Source of the DNA: Micromonospora sp. WMMD882
Lineage (GTDB): Bacteria > Actinomycetota > Actinomycetes > Mycobacteriales > Micromonosporaceae
Direction: 5' to 3'
Assembly: GCF_027497255.1 (NCBI RefSeq)
Contig: NZ_CP114903.1
Span: 4,526,001 to 4,590,000, forward strand
Length of the DNA: 64,000 nucleotides
The translations under genes were made by a program, and so were the position numbers. Below are positions 1-8,366 of this stretch, piece after piece; the first letter of the stretch is position 1, and each line of letters opens with the position of its first letter. Below the pieces are notes generated by a model, which was not told where the DNA came from, did no database searches, and saw nothing but the letters and a program-made list of their open reading frames with translations.

Positions 1-101
1 ACGCGGTCGTTCGGGTCGGCGTTGCGGTAGTACTCCACGCCCTGCACGAGGGACGAGGCGCAGTTACCCACACCGACGATGGCGACGCGGACGGAGCCCA
101 T
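1..101 (-). CDS. ino1: inositol-3-phosphate synthase, 5' part only
   Basis: Only the first 33 codons are inside the window; the gene continues to the left. The reverse-strand translation begins [20 protein letters not shown], which is the NAD-binding glycine-rich start typical of actinobacterial myo-inositol-1-phosphate synthase, followed by the conserved GVEYYRNAD. This enzyme converts glucose 6-phosphate to inositol 1-phosphate, the first step toward phosphatidylinositol and mycothiol. An AAGGAGG ribosome site lies a few bases upstream, just inside the end of the PadR gene. The two genes are therefore probably one operon, the arrangement also recalled at Rv0046c-Rv0047c. Confidence 0.93.
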   Translation of the reverse strand, partial: MGSVRVAIVGVGNCASSLVQGVEYYRNADPNDR

Positions 102-124
102 AGCGTCTGCCTCCTTCTTCTTCA

Positions 125-763
125 TCACGGCCGCTCTTTCCTGGACTCTCCAGGCGGAGGCGGACTGCTGTCTTCTCGTCGGCCGACGGCCGGCCCGCTG
201 GCGGGGGCCGTCGGGGGCCGGCCGGAGCGCTCGTTGGCGATGAGCTCCTCCAGCCAGCGAACCTCGCGCTCACAGGCGTCGAGGCCGTGGCGTTGAAGTT
301 CGAGGGTGTACGCGTCGAGGCGTTCGGCCGCCCGGGCCAGCACGTCGCGCAGGCCCTCCCGGCGTTCCTCGATCTTGCGTCGGCGACCCTCCAGGATCCG
401 TAGCCGGGTGGCCTGGTCGGTCCGGGCGAAGAACGCGAAGTGCACCCCGAAGCCGGTGTCGTCGTACGTCTCGGGGCCCGCCTGGGCGATCAGTTGGGCG
501 AAGCGCTCCTTGCCCTCCGCCGTGATCTTGTAGACCACCCGGCCGCGGCGGCTGGTGAGCGCGGGAACCTCCTCGGCGGTGGCCGGCGCCTCGTCAGCCT
601 CGGTGATCCACCCCGCTGCCTGGAGCCGGCGCAGCGTGGGGTAGAGCGAGCCGTAGCTGATCGCCGCCCGGATCGCCCCCAGCTTGGCGGTGAGCTCCTT
701 GCGCAGCTCGTAGCCGTGCATGGGGGATTCCTGGAGCAGGCCGAGGATGGCGAACTCGAGCAC
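125..763 (-). CDS. PadR family transcriptional regulator
   Basis: A 212-residue protein starting at GTG with a GAGAGG ribosome site. The N-terminus has the PadR winged helix: [16 protein letters not shown] and [13 protein letters not shown] later segment of about 90 residues ([17 protein letters not shown] onward) fits the C-terminal helical dimerisation region of PadR subfamily members with a VirR-like tail. The last 35 residues are Pro/Ser-rich and probably disordered. It ends about 20 bases before ino1 and points the same way, so it probably controls itself and inositol synthesis. A long palindrome lies 46 bases upstream of its start. The ligand is unknown. Confidence 0.93.
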   Translation of the reverse strand: MLEFAILGLLQESPMHGYELRKELTAKLGAIRAAISYGSLYPTLRRLQAAGWITEADEAPATAEEVPALTSRRGRVVYKITAEGKERFAQLIAQAGPETYDDTGFGVHFAFFARTDQATRLRILEGRRRKIEERREGLRDVLARAAERLDAYTLELQRHGLDACEREVRWLEELIANERSGRPPTAPASGPAVGRREDSSPPPPGESRKERP

Positions 764-808
764 CGGTCATCCTCTCTGCTCCCCCGTGGACGCGGACCGG
801 TCGGTCGA

Positions 809-835
809 TGCGATGTATCGGACCGATACATCGCA
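809..835. promoter_or_regulatory. candidate PadR operator, 12-bp inverted repeat
   Basis: Arms TGCGATGTATCG and CGATACATCGCA are perfectly complementary around a GAC centre. The core contains ATGT and ACAT half-sites, the hallmark of PadR operators, although the spacing (11) is wider than the commonest 8. The site lies between the divergent PadR gene and the DUF5318 gene, so it could govern both. Binding itself is inference. Confidence 0.7.
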
Positions 836-929
836 CGTTAGCGCCTTCCGTTCATCTGGGCAAACCCCGATAAACAAGAGCGTGTCGTCACGGAACGTGA
901 GCGTTGTCGCCCCGTCGGGTCCGAGCGCG

Positions 930-942
930 TACCCTTTGCCGC
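930..942 (+). promoter_or_regulatory. leaderless promoter -10 element for the DUF5318 gene
   Basis: TACCCT at 930-935 is followed by seven bases and then the ATG at 943, with no Shine-Dalgarno sequence. A -10 box at this distance places transcription initiation at the start codon. A TTGTCG at 904-909 is a weak -35 candidate with a long spacer. Confidence 0.55.
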
Positions 943-1389
943 ATGCGTACGCAGCGCCAGGTCGTCGACTACTCGCTCCAGAAGCGGGCGGTGCTGCGCG
1001 AGGTCCTCTCCGGCCGGGTCGGCACGTACGACGTCTGCGACGCGTCGCCGTACCTCAAGAACGCCGCGCGGTTCCATGGCGAACCGACCGAGCAACGGTG
1101 TCCGATCTGCCGACGGGAGAACCTCACCCACGTCCACTACATTTACGGGGACGAACTCAGGCAGTCCGCCGGTCAGGCGCGCACCCGGGCCGAGTTGCCC
1201 GTGCTGGCGATGACACTGCGTGAGTTCCAGGTGTTCGTGGTGGAGGTGTGCCTCGGATGTGACTGGAACCATCTCGTCGAGCAGTTCCTGCTCGGCCGGG
1301 ACGGCCTGGTCACCGGCGCGGGCGACGGGCAGGAGCAGGACGCGGTCGGTGGCCCGACCGCGCGGCGGAGGCGAGAGGCGCAACGGTGA
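943..1389 (+). CDS. DUF5318 family protein
   Basis: A 148-residue protein. I chose the ATG at 943 (MRTQRQVVDYSLQKRA) because it matches the conserved start of actinobacterial DUF5318 proteins and has a leaderless -10 box before it. The middle carries CPICRRENLTHVHYIYGDEL and a second VCLGCDWNHL, giving two C-x2-C pairs that suggest a small zinc-bound fold. The C-terminal 25 residues are variable. It sits directly before the penicillin-binding protein, the same neighbourhood as Rv0049-ponA1. The function is unknown; a link to cell-wall synthesis rests on synteny alone. Confidence 0.85.
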   Translation: MRTQRQVVDYSLQKRAVLREVLSGRVGTYDVCDASPYLKNAARFHGEPTEQRCPICRRENLTHVHYIYGDELRQSAGQARTRAELPVLAMTLREFQVFVVEVCLGCDWNHLVEQFLLGRDGLVTGAGDGQEQDAVGGPTARRRREAQR

Positions 1390-1505
1390 CCGCGACGCCC
1401 TCGGCCGTCGCCGACCTGGTTCGAGCGGATGAACGGCGTGGCACAGCTCACGGCAAACCGGTGGTGGCGTACCCGCGTCCCACCGCGACCGGCAGGGTGT
1501 GAGGA

Positions 1506-4500
1506 ATGAACTCGTACGGCGATCCCAGTTCCCCGCGTGGGCGGGCCCGGATCCCGGGCTCGGACGGTGACCCCGGAGCGGGGGCGGACGACGCGTACCG
1601 CCGTCCCGCCGAGGACGACCGGGGAACCGGCTGGTCTTCCGGCTACGACGGGGCGACACCGGCCGGCCGGGCCACCCCGACACCCCGGGCGCCCGGCTCC
1701 AGCGGGCGCGCCTCGGTGGCCGGCTCGGCGTCCGTACCCCCCCGTGGTGGCATGGCGCCCCCGATCAGCCCGCCGCCGTCCGGCTCGGCCTCGGTCGGCC
1801 GGGCCGGCGCGGGGCGGGCCTCGGTGCCCGTTCCGCCGGCCGGTGGTGGTCGGGCCTCGGTGCCGGTCTCCCCGGCCGGCGGCCGGGCCCAGGTCGGCGG
1901 CGTCGGCCCCAGCGGTCGGGCGTCGGTCGGTGGTCAGCCGAGCGGTCGGGCGTCGGTCGGCGCAGGCTCCAGCGGTCGGGCGTCGGTCGGGGCGGCGTCC
2001 CCGGTGAGCCCCGCCGGGCGGGCCTCGGTCGGCGCGGCGTCCGTGGGGGCGGCTTCCGTCGGCGGGCCCGCCGGTCGGGCGACCGTGGCCCGGGCCAGCG
2101 TCTTCCCGCCCGGCGGCGCGGACCTCGACGGTCGTGGCCCCGGCGGGCCGACCGGCCCCGGCCGGCGGTCGCGGGCCAACCAGGACCCGGAGGGCCGTCG
2201 GCGGGCGAAGAAGCGCAAGCGGCTCAACCTGATCATCGCGAGTTTCGCGGTCTTCATCATGCTCGCCGGCATCGGCGTGGTCGGCTTCACCTACTACTCC
2301 GCGCAGGTCGTGCTCCCCAACAGCCTGCCGTTGCCGTTCGCGACGACCGTCTACACCAGCGACGGCAAGGGGCTCGTCGCGAAGCTCGGCAGCGAGAACC
2401 GCGAGTTCATCACGATCAACGACATCCCGCCGTACGTGCAGCGGGCGGTGGCCGCCGCCGAGGACCGCAACTTCTACGAGCACTCCGGCGTCGACTACAA
2501 GGGCATCGCCCGGGCCGCCTGGAACAACTTCACCGGCGGCACCAAGCAGGGCGCCTCGACGATCACCCAGCAGTACGCGCGTAACGCCTACGAGAACCTC
2601 AAGGACGACTCGTACGCCCGGAAGGTCAAGGAGGCGATCCTCGCCTCCAAGCTCAACGACCAGTACTCCAAAGACGAGATCATGCAGCACTACCTGAACA
2701 CGATCTACTTCGGTCGGGGCGCGTACGGGGTCGAGGCGGCGGCGAAGGCGTACTTCGGGAAGTCCGCGAAGAACCTCGACGTGGCGCAGGCCGCCGCGCT
2801 GGCCGGGGTGATCAAGCAGCCGCAGGCGAGCGACACCCACCCCGGGTACGACCCGACCAAGGGCCCGGAGGCCGCCCAGGCCGCCCAGGACCGGTGGAAC
2901 TACGTGATCGGCGGGATGGTCGAGGAGGGCTGGCTCAAGCCCGAGGAGCGACCGGCCGCCTTCCCGAAGATGAACCCGGAGAAGGCCAATGGCTTCGGCG
3001 TCGACTCGCCCCGGGGCAACGTGGTCAACTACGTCCGCCAGGAGATGGCCGGCTGGGGCCTGTGCACCGACACCGTGGAGCCGGTCGGCGAGAAGCCGAC
3101 CTGCGCCAAGCTGCTCCGCACCGGCGGCTTCCGGATCAGGACCACCATCGACAGCAGGATCCAGGCGTCGGCCGAGGTGGTGGCCCGGCAGAAGGCCAAG
3201 GACTCCGAGCTCAGCGACCAGCCTAAGAACCTGATGGCGGCGGTGGTCTCGATCGATCCGAAGACCGGCCGGGTGCTCGCCTACTACGGCGGTGAGAGCG
3301 GCGAGGACATCGACTACGCCGGCAAGAACACCGACAGCAGCGGCCGGCTCTACGGCGGTCACCCGCCGGGCTCGTCGTTCAAGGTCTACACCCTGGCCGC
3401 CGCGCTGGACGCCGGCATCTCGGTCAAGTCGCACTGGGACGCCAAGCCGTTCAAGCCGGAGGGCTTCGCGAACCCGGTGCAGAACGCCGGCCGGGACGTC
3501 AGCGCCAACGGCCGCTGCAACCGGTGGTGCACCCTGGACGAGTCGACAGTCGAGTCGTACAACGTGCCGTTCTACCACGTCAGCACGAAGGTCGGCCCCG
3601 ACAAGATCATCGACATCGCCAAGCGGGCCGGCATCACCACGATGTGGACCACCTCCGACAACCCGCCGAAGCCGGTCGACCTGACCAAGACCGATCCGAA
3701 GAAGGTCGCGCCGGAGCCGTTCTTCCACGTCGTCGGCTACGGCCAGTACCCGGTGACCGTGCTCGACCACGCCAACGGGCTCGCCACCCTGGCCAACGAG
3801 GGCAAGTACAACAAGGCCCACTTCGTGCTCAAGATGGAGAAACAGGACGAGGACACCGGCGAGTGGAAGACGGTTCCCGGCACCGGCGAGAACCTCGGCA
3901 AGGGCGGCCAGCAGTTGATCAAGCGGGAGGTGGCCCGTGAGGTCACGGCCGTGCTGAAGAAGATCCCCGGCAAGAACAGCCGGGCCCTCGACAACGGCCG
4001 GGACGCCGCCGGCAAGACCGGCACCTGGGAGTACGACAGCAAGGACAACGCGCACGCCTGGATGGTCGGCTACACCCCGCAGATCGCCACCGCGGTCTGG
4101 GTCGGCAGCAAGGATCCGAAGAAACCGCAGATCCTCGACAAGAACGGCAAGGACATCGGTGGTTCGGCGCTGCCCGGCGCGATCTGGGAGCGGTACATGA
4201 ACGCCGCGACCAAGGGCATGGAGAAGCGCTCCCTGCCGGACATCACCGGCGTCGGTGACGTCGACGCCGGCAACGGTGTCGAGCCGCCCCCGCCGCCGCC
4301 GGTCAACCCGCCGCCGGGCCAGAACCCGAACCCCAACCCGAACCCGCCCTGCCTCGACCCGCTGAACATCCTCTGCCGGGACAACCCGCCCGGCGGGCCC
4401 GGTGGCGGCAACCCGAACGACCCGAACACCCCGCCGCCCGCCGGGCCGGGCGGTCCGGGTGGGCCGGGCGGTGGTGGCGGGGGCGTGATCTCACCGTCGC

Positions 4501-4523
4501 CCCGGATCACCGACCGCGACTGA
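1506..4523 (+). CDS. ponA: class A penicillin-binding protein (transglycosylase/transpeptidase)
   Basis: A 1,005-residue bifunctional peptidoglycan synthase. The first 235 residues are cytoplasmic, disordered and full of GRASVG repeats, ending in a basic stretch before a single membrane helix (about 240-262). The GT51 domain follows with EDRNFYEHSG (about 319) and GASTITQQYARN (about 347). The transpeptidase domain has S623-x-x-K626 (GSSFK), SYN at 684-686 and KTGT at 837-840, so both active sites look complete. The C-terminal 90 residues are Pro/Gly/Asn-rich and extracellular. The start has an AGGG site eight bases upstream. Position after DUF5318 and before a GT87 protein matches M. tuberculosis ponA1. 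The low-complexity N-terminus is much longer than usual for the family. Confidence 0.96.
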   Translation: MNSYGDPSSPRGRARIPGSDGDPGAGADDAYRRPAEDDRGTGWSSGYDGATPAGRATPTPRAPGSSGRASVAGSASVPPRGGMAPPISPPPSGSASVGRAGAGRASVPVPPAGGGRASVPVSPAGGRAQVGGVGPSGRASVGGQPSGRASVGAGSSGRASVGAASPVSPAGRASVGAASVGAASVGGPAGRATVARASVFPPGGADLDGRGPGGPTGPGRRSRANQDPEGRRRAKKRKRLNLIIASFAVFIMLAGIGVVGFTYYSAQVVLPNSLPLPFATTVYTSDGKGLVAKLGSENREFITINDIPPYVQRAVAAAEDRNFYEHSGVDYKGIARAAWNNFTGGTKQGASTITQQYARNAYENLKDDSYARKVKEAILASKLNDQYSKDEIMQHYLNTIYFGRGAYGVEAAAKAYFGKSAKNLDVAQAAALAGVIKQPQASDTHPGYDPTKGPEAAQAAQDRWNYVIGGMVEEGWLKPEERPAAFPKMNPEKANGFGVDSPRGNVVNYVRQEMAGWGLCTDTVEPVGEKPTCAKLLRTGGFRIRTTIDSRIQASAEVVARQKAKDSELSDQPKNLMAAVVSIDPKTGRVLAYYGGESGEDIDYAGKNTDSSGRLYGGHPPGSSFKVYTLAAALDAGISVKSHWDAKPFKPEGFANPVQNAGRDVSANGRCNRWCTLDESTVESYNVPFYHVSTKVGPDKIIDIAKRAGITTMWTTSDNPPKPVDLTKTDPKKVAPEPFFHVVGYGQYPVTVLDHANGLATLANEGKYNKAHFVLKMEKQDEDTGEWKTVPGTGENLGKGGQQLIKREVAREVTAVLKKIPGKNSRALDNGRDAAGKTGTWEYDSKDNAHAWMVGYTPQIATAVWVGSKDPKKPQILDKNGKDIGGSALPGAIWERYMNAATKGMEKRSLPDITGVGDVDAGNGVEPPPPPPVNPPPGQNPNPNPNPPCLDPLNILCRDNPPGGPGGGNPNDPNTPPPAGPGGPGGPGGGGGGVISPSPRITDRD
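1701..2103 (+). repeat. degenerate GRASVG-coding repeats in the PBP N-terminus
   Basis: The hexapeptide (S)GRASVG and variants (GRASVP, AASVGA, GRATVA) recur more than ten times in this stretch. At the DNA level this is an imperfect array of ggtcgggcgtcggtcgg-like blocks. It encodes cytoplasmic, Arg-containing disordered sequence before the membrane helix. Confidence 0.8.
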
Positions 4524-4546
4524 CGCGCCAGCACGTCGCACCGCCC

Positions 4547-4575
4547 ACGGCGGCCGGATCACCTCCGGCCGCCGT
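4547..4575 (+). terminator. hairpin terminator after the PBP gene
   Basis: A perfect 12-bp stem, ACGGCGGCCGGA paired with TCCGGCCGCCGT, around a TCACC loop, 23 bases after the PBP stop codon. No U-tract follows, which is usual for actinobacterial terminators. Confidence 0.7.
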
Positions 4576-4653
4576 CGGCGTTTGCGGCCACCACGACGAA
4601 CGTCGCCGGACGGGCAGGACGGAACGCCCCCGGGTACGGCAGGATGCCTGGTT

Positions 4654-6150
4654 ATGAGCACGCAGGCGACCGCAGGCATCGACGACGCTGAGCGCAGCGA
4701 TCATCCGTCCCGCTCCGACGGGTTCGTCCGGGGAGCGTCCCAGCTCATCGGCGGTCCACTCGGCGACCACGCGGTCGCGGTGGACCAGCCGGCCGGCGGG
4801 GAGCGCCGGTTCTGGACGGCCGTCCGGATCGTGCTCGCCCTGGTCTGCCTCACCCTCGCCCTGCACTGGGTGCAGAAGTCGCCCTGCCAGGACGGCGCGT
4901 GGGCGAACAACGTCCAGTACACCCGGTTCTGCTACACCGACGTGCTGGCGCTCTACTACGCCGAGGGGCTGCACGAGGGGAAGGTCCCGTACCGGGACCA
5001 CCCGGTCGAGTACCCGGTGCTGACCGGCTACTTCATGGGCGTCCTCGGGTTGCCGGTGCACGCCCTCGGCGTCGACGACCCCGGCCTCAACCAGGCCCAG
5101 TGGTTCTACAACCTGAACGCCCTGGTGCTCGGCGCGCTGGCGGTGGCCACCGTCGCGGTGATCCTCGCCCTGCGCCGCCGACGACCCTGGGACGCCGCGC
5201 TGTTCGCCCTGGCCCCGGCGTTGCTGCTCACCGCCACCGTCAACTGGGACCTGCTCGCCGTCGGGCTCGGCGCGTTCGGGCTGTTCGCCTGGGCCAGGAA
5301 ACGCCCGGCCACCGCCGGCGTGCTGCTCGGTCTGGCCGGCGCGGCCAAGATGTGGCCACTGTTCATCCTCGGCCCGATCCTGGTGCTCGCCCTCCGGGCC
5401 GGCAAGGTACGCGCCGCCCTCACCGCCCTCGGCGCGGCGCTGGTGTCCCTGGTCGCGGTGAACCTGCCGGTCGCCATTCCCTACCGGGAGAGCTGGGACC
5501 GGTTCTTCGAGCTGAACAGCACCCGGCCCATCGACTGGGGCACCCTCTGGTACGTCGGGCGGTACCTCGACGGGAAGATCAACCCGGGCAGCGCCACCGA
5601 GCAGGGGCCGTTCGAGTGGCTGAACGCCAACATCCCCACCCTCAACTACCTCTCGTACGCGCTGTTCGGGCTGGCCTGCCTGGGGGTGGCCGCGCTGGCG
5701 CTGTTCGCCCCGCGCCGGCCGCGCCTGGCCCAGCTCGCCTTCCTGGTGGTGGCCGCCTTCCTGATCTTCAGCAAGGTTTGGTCGCAGCAGTTCGTCCTGT
5801 GGCTGCTGCCGCTGCTGGTGCTCGCCCGGCCGCGCTGGGGCGCGTTCCTCGCCTGGCAGTTCGCCGAGGTCGCCTACTTCGCCGCCTTCTACGGTGAGCT
5901 GCTCGGCTCGGCGACCGGTCGGCCGGTCTTCCCCGAGGGCGTCTTCGTGCTGGCCGCCACGTTGCGGCTGACCATGGTCGTGGTGCTCTGCGTGCTGATC
6001 GTCCGGGAGATCCTGCACCCGGAACGCGACCCGGTCCGGGCCACCTACCCCGACGACCCGGACGGCGGCCTGCTCGACGGCGCGTCGGACGCCCCCTGGC
6101 ACACCCGCTGGCGACAACGCCGCGCCCCCGTCCCCGAACCAACCACTTGA
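4654..6150 (+). CDS. GT87 (DUF2029) family polyprenol-phosphate-mannose-type glycosyltransferase
   Basis: A 498-residue polytopic membrane protein. The ATG at 4654 has an AGGA nine bases upstream; the longer open frame before it lacks conserved sequence. After a 50-residue soluble start come a first helix (RIVLALVCLTLALHWV), a large loop with YTDVLALYYAEGLHEGKVPYR and EYPVLTGYFMG, and about ten further helices. The acidic residue in the first loop, the EYP motif and KMWPLFILGP are typical of GT87 transferases, which use lipid-linked sugars such as polyprenyl-phosphomannose outside the membrane. Rv0051, in the equivalent place after ponA1, belongs to the same family. The acceptor is unknown; lipoglycan or cell-wall glycan is likely from context. 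Confidence 0.85.
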   Translation: MSTQATAGIDDAERSDHPSRSDGFVRGASQLIGGPLGDHAVAVDQPAGGERRFWTAVRIVLALVCLTLALHWVQKSPCQDGAWANNVQYTRFCYTDVLALYYAEGLHEGKVPYRDHPVEYPVLTGYFMGVLGLPVHALGVDDPGLNQAQWFYNLNALVLGALAVATVAVILALRRRRPWDAALFALAPALLLTATVNWDLLAVGLGAFGLFAWARKRPATAGVLLGLAGAAKMWPLFILGPILVLALRAGKVRAALTALGAALVSLVAVNLPVAIPYRESWDRFFELNSTRPIDWGTLWYVGRYLDGKINPGSATEQGPFEWLNANIPTLNYLSYALFGLACLGVAALALFAPRRPRLAQLAFLVVAAFLIFSKVWSQQFVLWLLPLLVLARPRWGAFLAWQFAEVAYFAAFYGELLGSATGRPVFPEGVFVLAATLRLTMVVVLCVLIVREILHPERDPVRATYPDDPDGGLLDGASDAPWHTRWRQRRAPVPEPTT

Positions 6151-6156
6151 TCCACT

Positions 6157-6212
6157 CGTTTCACGGAAACGGGGGTGTCCGCTGGGCGGGACACCCCCGT
6201 TTCCGTGAAACG
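6157..6212. terminator. bidirectional terminator: 24-bp perfect nested palindrome
   Basis: Left arm 6157-6180 and right arm 6189-6212 pair perfectly over 24 bp with an 8-base loop. Each arm begins or ends with CGTTTC-ACG-GAAACG or its complement, itself a small hairpin, so the element could also fold as a cruciform. It sits seven bases after one stop codon and 18 bases before the stop of the convergent gene. Confidence 0.8.
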
Positions 6213-6230
6213 GAGTCGGTCAGGCGGCGG

Positions 6231-8366
6231 TCAGAGGCGGTACACCACCGCGTCGCCGATCTCCTCCCGGCGGATACCGAGACCGTCCACGGGCAGGTCG
6301 ATGGTGGTCTCCCAGGGCGTACCGGCCACCTGCCCACGCGGAATCACCACCACCCGCACGCCCAGCCGACGCAGATGGTCGATGCTCGTCGGATCAGGGA
6401 AGGTCCGGGTCACCTCCCGGGTCTCGGCCAACCTCACCGGCGTGAAGCCACTGCCACCGTTCACCACGTCCTGGAACCTGGTGGTCGTCCACAACATCAC
6501 CGGCTGGTCGTTGCTCTGGCTGCTCGGCAGCACCAGCATCGGCCCGTCTACGGTCCGCATCGCGGTCGGCTGGGGCGGCACCACCGGATGCGGCGTGGTG
6601 TTCAACCCTTCCACGATCACCAGCAGCAACGGCAGCAGGGTGGCCGTACGCAGCCACGGGCCGGGCCACGGGGGGATCCGCTGGGCGGCGAGCTCACGTA
6701 CCCGCATCGCGAGGGCGGTCAACGCCCCGGCCGCCAGCAACCCGAGCAACAGCGTCGTCCAGATCATCAGCCGGCCCGGCGTCCGGATCCCGTCCCAACC
6801 GGGCAACGTCTCGAACAGCGGAACGTAGGTGAACGTGCCCCCGAAGAACCGGGTGCCCATCGCCAACACCATGCTGACCAGCACCCCGGCCAGCAACAGC
6901 AGCCGGTGCCGCAGCCGCCACACCGAGAAGAACAACCCACCGGCGGCCAACGCGTAGAGCACGAAACCCGGCAGCAGCGTCATCTCCGGATGCCAGGGCA
7001 GCACCGCCCGCGCCCCCTCGTGCAGGTCACCCCAGATCCGCGACTCACCCGGGGCGGTGAAGAAACCGGACGCCGGCGGCGAGTAGACCTCGATGTCGGC
7101 GATGCTGCGCCGGGCGTTCGGGTGCAGCTCCGCCACCTTGAAGTACGGGATCGCCAGCAGCCCGCCGGTCGCCGCGAAGACCAGACCGCCGATCACGTCG
7201 GTGACCAGCAGGCGGGCGCCGAACGGATGCCGTACCGGCCGGATCCGGTAACGCCGCACGTACCAGGTGACGACCGCGACGAGCACGACGCCACCCAGCA
7301 CGTACGCGAACGGCAGGCCGATGCCGAAGCCGAGACTGAGCTGCCAGGCGGCGACCAGCCAGCCGGCCAGCGCCCAACCGGCGCGCCGACGCTTCGGCCG
7401 GTAGCCGTACCGCAGCGACCAGCCGTGCCCCCGGGCCAGCATGGCCAACGCCAGCGGTATGCCCCCGTTGGAGATGATGTGCAGGTGCCCGGCCTGGGCC
7501 AGCAGCCACGGCGCGTACGCGAAACTCACCCCGGCCACCGCCGCGCCGATCCGGCCCGCGCCGAGCTGCCGGGCCAGCGCGTACGCCCCGAACGTGGCAA
7601 GCGCGTGCGCGAACACGAACAGGACGTTGTAGCGCAGCACGGCGACTTCCGGACCGCTGCCGAGCATCCCGGTCGGCGCGTAGCCGAGCAGACTGTCGGT
7701 GAACGCGTAACTCCACGACTCCGGGTAGAACGCGTTCGCCTGCCACAGGTTCCCCGGGTTGGTCAGCAGGCTGTGCCCGGCCCAGGAGAGCGCCCACGCC
7801 TGGAGGGTGGGATCGTAGATGTCCTGCGGGATCGTGTAGAGCGGGTAGCGCAGCGTCGGCCAGGTCAGCAGCACCGCCAGGACGACCGCGCCCAGCACGG
7901 CCAGCGTCCACTCGTGGACCAGGACCCGGCCGACCGACCGACCCACCCGACGCGCCCGCGTCGGCACCGTCTCCGGGGCCGGCCCGAACGCCTCCCACGG
8001 ATCACCGTCCGCCTTCGCGCCGTCGGCCTTCGTCGCGCCGTCGGCCTTCGTCACGCCGTCGGTCTCTTCGGCCTGTGCGTCCTTGCCGGTCTCCTCGGCC
8101 GCCTCGCCCGCCGCGGCCTCCCGGGTCTTCCCGCTATTCCCGGCCTCTCGGGCTTCGCGGCTCTTGTCGTCCGCCGGCGTGGCGGGGGTCTTGCCGGGCT
8201 CTCCGACGTCCCCGGCTGCGGCGCGCGCCGGCTTCTCGACGTCGTCGTCGGTCGGGCCAGGCGCGTCGACGCTGCCGGTCGGGTCCGGCTTCTCCACGCT
8301 GTCGGTCGGGTCCGGGGCCGACCGCTCGACGCCGGTATCCGTCGCGTCGGGCTTTCCGCCGCTCAT
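6231..8366 (-). CDS. polytopic membrane protein, GT-C glycosyltransferase-like
   Basis: A 711-residue protein. The first 140 residues are acidic, Ala/Asp/Thr-rich and probably cytoplasmic and disordered. Then come about ten membrane segments. The first extracellular loop has PQDIYDP followed by WALSWAGHSLL and FYPES, an arrangement of acidic residues like that of GT-C enzymes. The C-terminal 120 residues form a soluble domain (SIDHLRRLGVRVVVIPRG). It overlaps the end of the endonuclease IV gene by four bases (ATGA), so it is translationally coupled to it. I do not recognise a named family with certainty; uncharacterised sugar transferase or YfhO-like protein is the best guess. Confidence 0.8.
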   Translation of the reverse strand: MSGGKPDATDTGVERSAPDPTDSVEKPDPTGSVDAPGPTDDDVEKPARAAAGDVGEPGKTPATPADDKSREAREAGNSGKTREAAAGEAAEETGKDAQAEETDGVTKADGATKADGAKADGDPWEAFGPAPETVPTRARRVGRSVGRVLVHEWTLAVLGAVVLAVLLTWPTLRYPLYTIPQDIYDPTLQAWALSWAGHSLLTNPGNLWQANAFYPESWSYAFTDSLLGYAPTGMLGSGPEVAVLRYNVLFVFAHALATFGAYALARQLGAGRIGAAVAGVSFAYAPWLLAQAGHLHIISNGGIPLALAMLARGHGWSLRYGYRPKRRRAGWALAGWLVAAWQLSLGFGIGLPFAYVLGGVVLVAVVTWYVRRYRIRPVRHPFGARLLVTDVIGGLVFAATGGLLAIPYFKVAELHPNARRSIADIEVYSPPASGFFTAPGESRIWGDLHEGARAVLPWHPEMTLLPGFVLYALAAGGLFFSVWRLRHRLLLLAGVLVSMVLAMGTRFFGGTFTYVPLFETLPGWDGIRTPGRLMIWTTLLLGLLAAGALTALAMRVRELAAQRIPPWPGPWLRTATLLPLLLVIVEGLNTTPHPVVPPQPTAMRTVDGPMLVLPSSQSNDQPVMLWTTTRFQDVVNGGSGFTPVRLAETREVTRTFPDPTSIDHLRRLGVRVVVIPRGQVAGTPWETTIDLPVDGLGIRREEIGDAVVYRL

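Noticed and set aside
1173..4055. A 960-codon open frame on the minus strand opposite the PBP gene
   Set aside because: It mirrors the codon bias of the real gene; the product is a Val/Gly/Arg-rich sequence with no domain, while the plus strand encodes a complete PBP.
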